Source: Oscillospiraceae bacterium
Lineage (GTDB): Bacteria; Bacillota; Clostridia; UMGS1840; HGM11507
Assembly: GCA_015068665.1 (NCBI GenBank)
Contig: SVKB01000003.1
Coordinates: forward strand, 62,001-126,000
Direction: 5' to 3'
DNA: 64,000 nucleotides
Shown here: positions 62,847 to 64,000 of the stretch, piece by piece
How positions within the stretch are numbered: position 1 is the stretch's first letter
How the letters are laid out: the number at the start of each line of letters is the position of its first letter
Translations under genes and position numbers: made by a program
Notes under the pieces: model-generated
The model's input: the letters and a program-made list of their open reading frames with translations, nothing else
What the model was told of the DNA's origin: nothing
The model's database searches: none

Positions 62847-63413
62847 ATGGAAATATTTGATATAATAAAAAGAAGAAGAACAATAAGAAGCTTTAAGCAG
62901 ATTCCTGTTGAGGACGAGAAGCTTGATATGATGATTGAAGCGGCGCGTCTTGCACCGTCAGGCGGTAATTTGCAACCCATAAAATACATAGTAGTAAATT
63001 CAAAAGAGTACTGTGATAAGCTTTTTCCCTTGACAAAATGGGCAGGCTATACCGCACCCGAAGGGGTACCCTCCAAAGAGGATGCACCGACAGCTTATAT
63101 CATAATTTTAATTGACGAGGATATAAGAAAGGACGGTAATAACGATGCAGCTTATGCAGGTGAAAACATTGTACTGACGGCAGAGGGAATGGGAATCGGC
63201 TCCTGTATTATCGGCTCGGTATTAAGAAAAGAAGCGACTGAGCTTTTTGAAATTCCCGATAACTTAAAAATTCATACAGTAATAGCACTTGGCTATCCCA
63301 ATCAGAAATCCTTTGTCTTTGATACAGAGGAGGGTATTAAGTATTATCTTGATGAAGATGGGAATTTTCACGTGCCAAAAAGAAAAAAAGAAGATGTAAC
63401 AAAGTATTTTTAA
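62847..63413 (+). CDS. Nitroreductase family protein
   Basis: A 188-residue FMN-dependent oxidoreductase. N-terminal RRTIRSFKQIPVEDEKLDMM (about 11-30) and AARLAPSGGNLQPIKYIVV (about 34-52) hold the FMN phosphate-binding arginines and Ser; LTAEGMGIGSCIIGSV (about 108-123) and VIALGYPNQ (about 143-151) are the later family blocks. It should form a homodimer and reduce quinone-, nitro- or flavin-type substrates; physiological substrate unknown. Weak GAAAGAGTGG site. Confidence 0.9.
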   Translation: MEIFDIIKRRRTIRSFKQIPVEDEKLDMMIEAARLAPSGGNLQPIKYIVVNSKEYCDKLFPLTKWAGYTAPEGVPSKEDAPTAYIIILIDEDIRKDGNNDAAYAGENIVLTAEGMGIGSCIIGSVLRKEATELFEIPDNLKIHTVIALGYPNQKSFVFDTEEGIKYYLDEDGNFHVPKRKKEDVTKYF

Positions 63414-63420
63414 TTTTTTC

Positions 63421-63449
63421 TTGAAATGTAAGGAAAAATTTGCTAAAAT
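63421..63449 (+). promoter_or_regulatory. Sigma-A promoter of groESL
   Basis: TTGAAA (63421-63426), 17-base spacer, TAAAAT (63444-63449), about 40 bases before groES. The CIRCE inverted repeat (TTAGCACTC...GAGTGCTAA) is not present. Confidence 0.7.
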
Positions 63450-63489
63450 AATAAGAGTATATAATTTTAATATTTAGGAGGAATAGATT

Positions 63490-63780
63490 ATGAAAACATT
63501 GAAGCCATATCTTGATAAGGTAGTTATCAAAATGGTAGAAACCGAGGAAACCACTCAGAGCGGTATCGTTCTTCCCGGCAATGCAAAGGAAAAGCCACAG
63601 ATGGCAGAGGTTGTTGCAGTTGGTCCCGGCGGTCTTGTAGACGGTAAAGAGGTTACCATGTTCGTTGAGGTTGGTGATAAGGTTATCATCAATAAGTATG
63701 CGGGAACCGAGGTTAAGCTCGACAAAGAGGAATATACCATCGTTAAGCAGTCAGATATATTGGCAAAGGTTGAATTTTAA
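63490..63780 (+). CDS. groES: Co-chaperonin GroES
   Basis: A 96-residue heptameric co-chaperonin that caps GroEL. N-terminal LKPYLDKVVIKMVETEETTQ, the mobile-loop SGIVLPGNAKEKPQ (about 24-37) and the C-terminal VKQSDILAKVEF are all canonical; length is normal. AGGAGGAATAG site. Followed by groEL after 18 bases. Confidence 0.97.
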   Translation: MKTLKPYLDKVVIKMVETEETTQSGIVLPGNAKEKPQMAEVVAVGPGGLVDGKEVTMFVEVGDKVIINKYAGTEVKLDKEEYTIVKQSDILAKVEF

Positions 63781-63792
63781 TTCCGGAGGTAA

Positions 63793-64000
<208 letters not shown>

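Overview
The window looks like a chromosomal segment of a spore-forming, AT-rich Gram-positive of the class Clostridia. Supporting evidence is a clear Spo0A at 28235-29044, several surface proteins with S-layer homology (SLH) domains, strong Shine-Dalgarno sites with tightly packed operons, consensus sigma-A promoters, and copper-amine-oxidase-like 'stalk' domains of the kind common in Clostridia. An affiliation with plant-polysaccharide-degrading gut Clostridia (for example Monoglobus-like lineages) is a guess from gene content only. No rRNA, tRNA, CRISPR array, transposase or phage gene was seen.

Layout. 1-10.4 kb (minus strand): an exopolysaccharide operon read from a strong promoter at 10419-10447. 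It holds a DegT-type aminotransferase, an initiating sugar transferase, five glycosyltransferases, an ATP-grasp protein and a pyruvyl transferase that runs off the left edge. Three of its genes are broken: an acyltransferase with two compensating frameshifts, an epimerase with one TGA, and a chimeric ATP-grasp/decarboxylase remnant. 10.5-12.5 kb: a cytidylate-kinase-like gene and an ArsB/NhaD-type transporter. 12.7-19.2 kb: a heterodimeric ABC exporter, a creatininase-family protein and a sugar ABC permease pair with no binding protein. 19.3-21.4 kb: MarR, DegV and hemolysin III genes behind a strikingly palindromic promoter. 21.4-24.5 kb (minus): AraC, paired chromate-transporter halves, ThuA-like protein, and a small zinc-ribbon membrane protein. 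24.6-27.8 kb: HPr, UvrC and an aldo/keto reductase. 27.8-28.2 kb: a non-coding mosaic of three unrelated tandem-repeat arrays. 28.2-35.5 kb: Spo0A, then a divergent MacA-MacB-FtsX-SLH operon.

35.5-59.8 kb is the accessory core, a polysaccharide-utilisation-like region. It has two very large secreted heparinase II/III-fold proteins, a GH3 enzyme, three more modular surface proteins, two SLH proteins, divergent AraC regulators, and (on the other strand) a Gfo/Idh/MocA oxidoreductase with a fused two-barrel sugar isomerase. The run from 41.8 to 56.9 kb is co-directional with gaps of about 11-15 bases, apart from a 100-base gap with a possible internal promoter before 55466. It ends with an unlisted 49-residue peptide gene and a strong terminator. 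The likely scheme is that surface-anchored lyases and binding proteins cut an acidic polysaccharide, the sugars enter through an ABC importer, and the cytoplasmic GH3, oxidoreductase and isomerase process them; substrate identity is not visible in the sequence.

59.9-64.0 kb: AraC regulator, YmdB-like phosphodiesterase, CapA-like protein, nitroreductase, then groES and the start of groEL.
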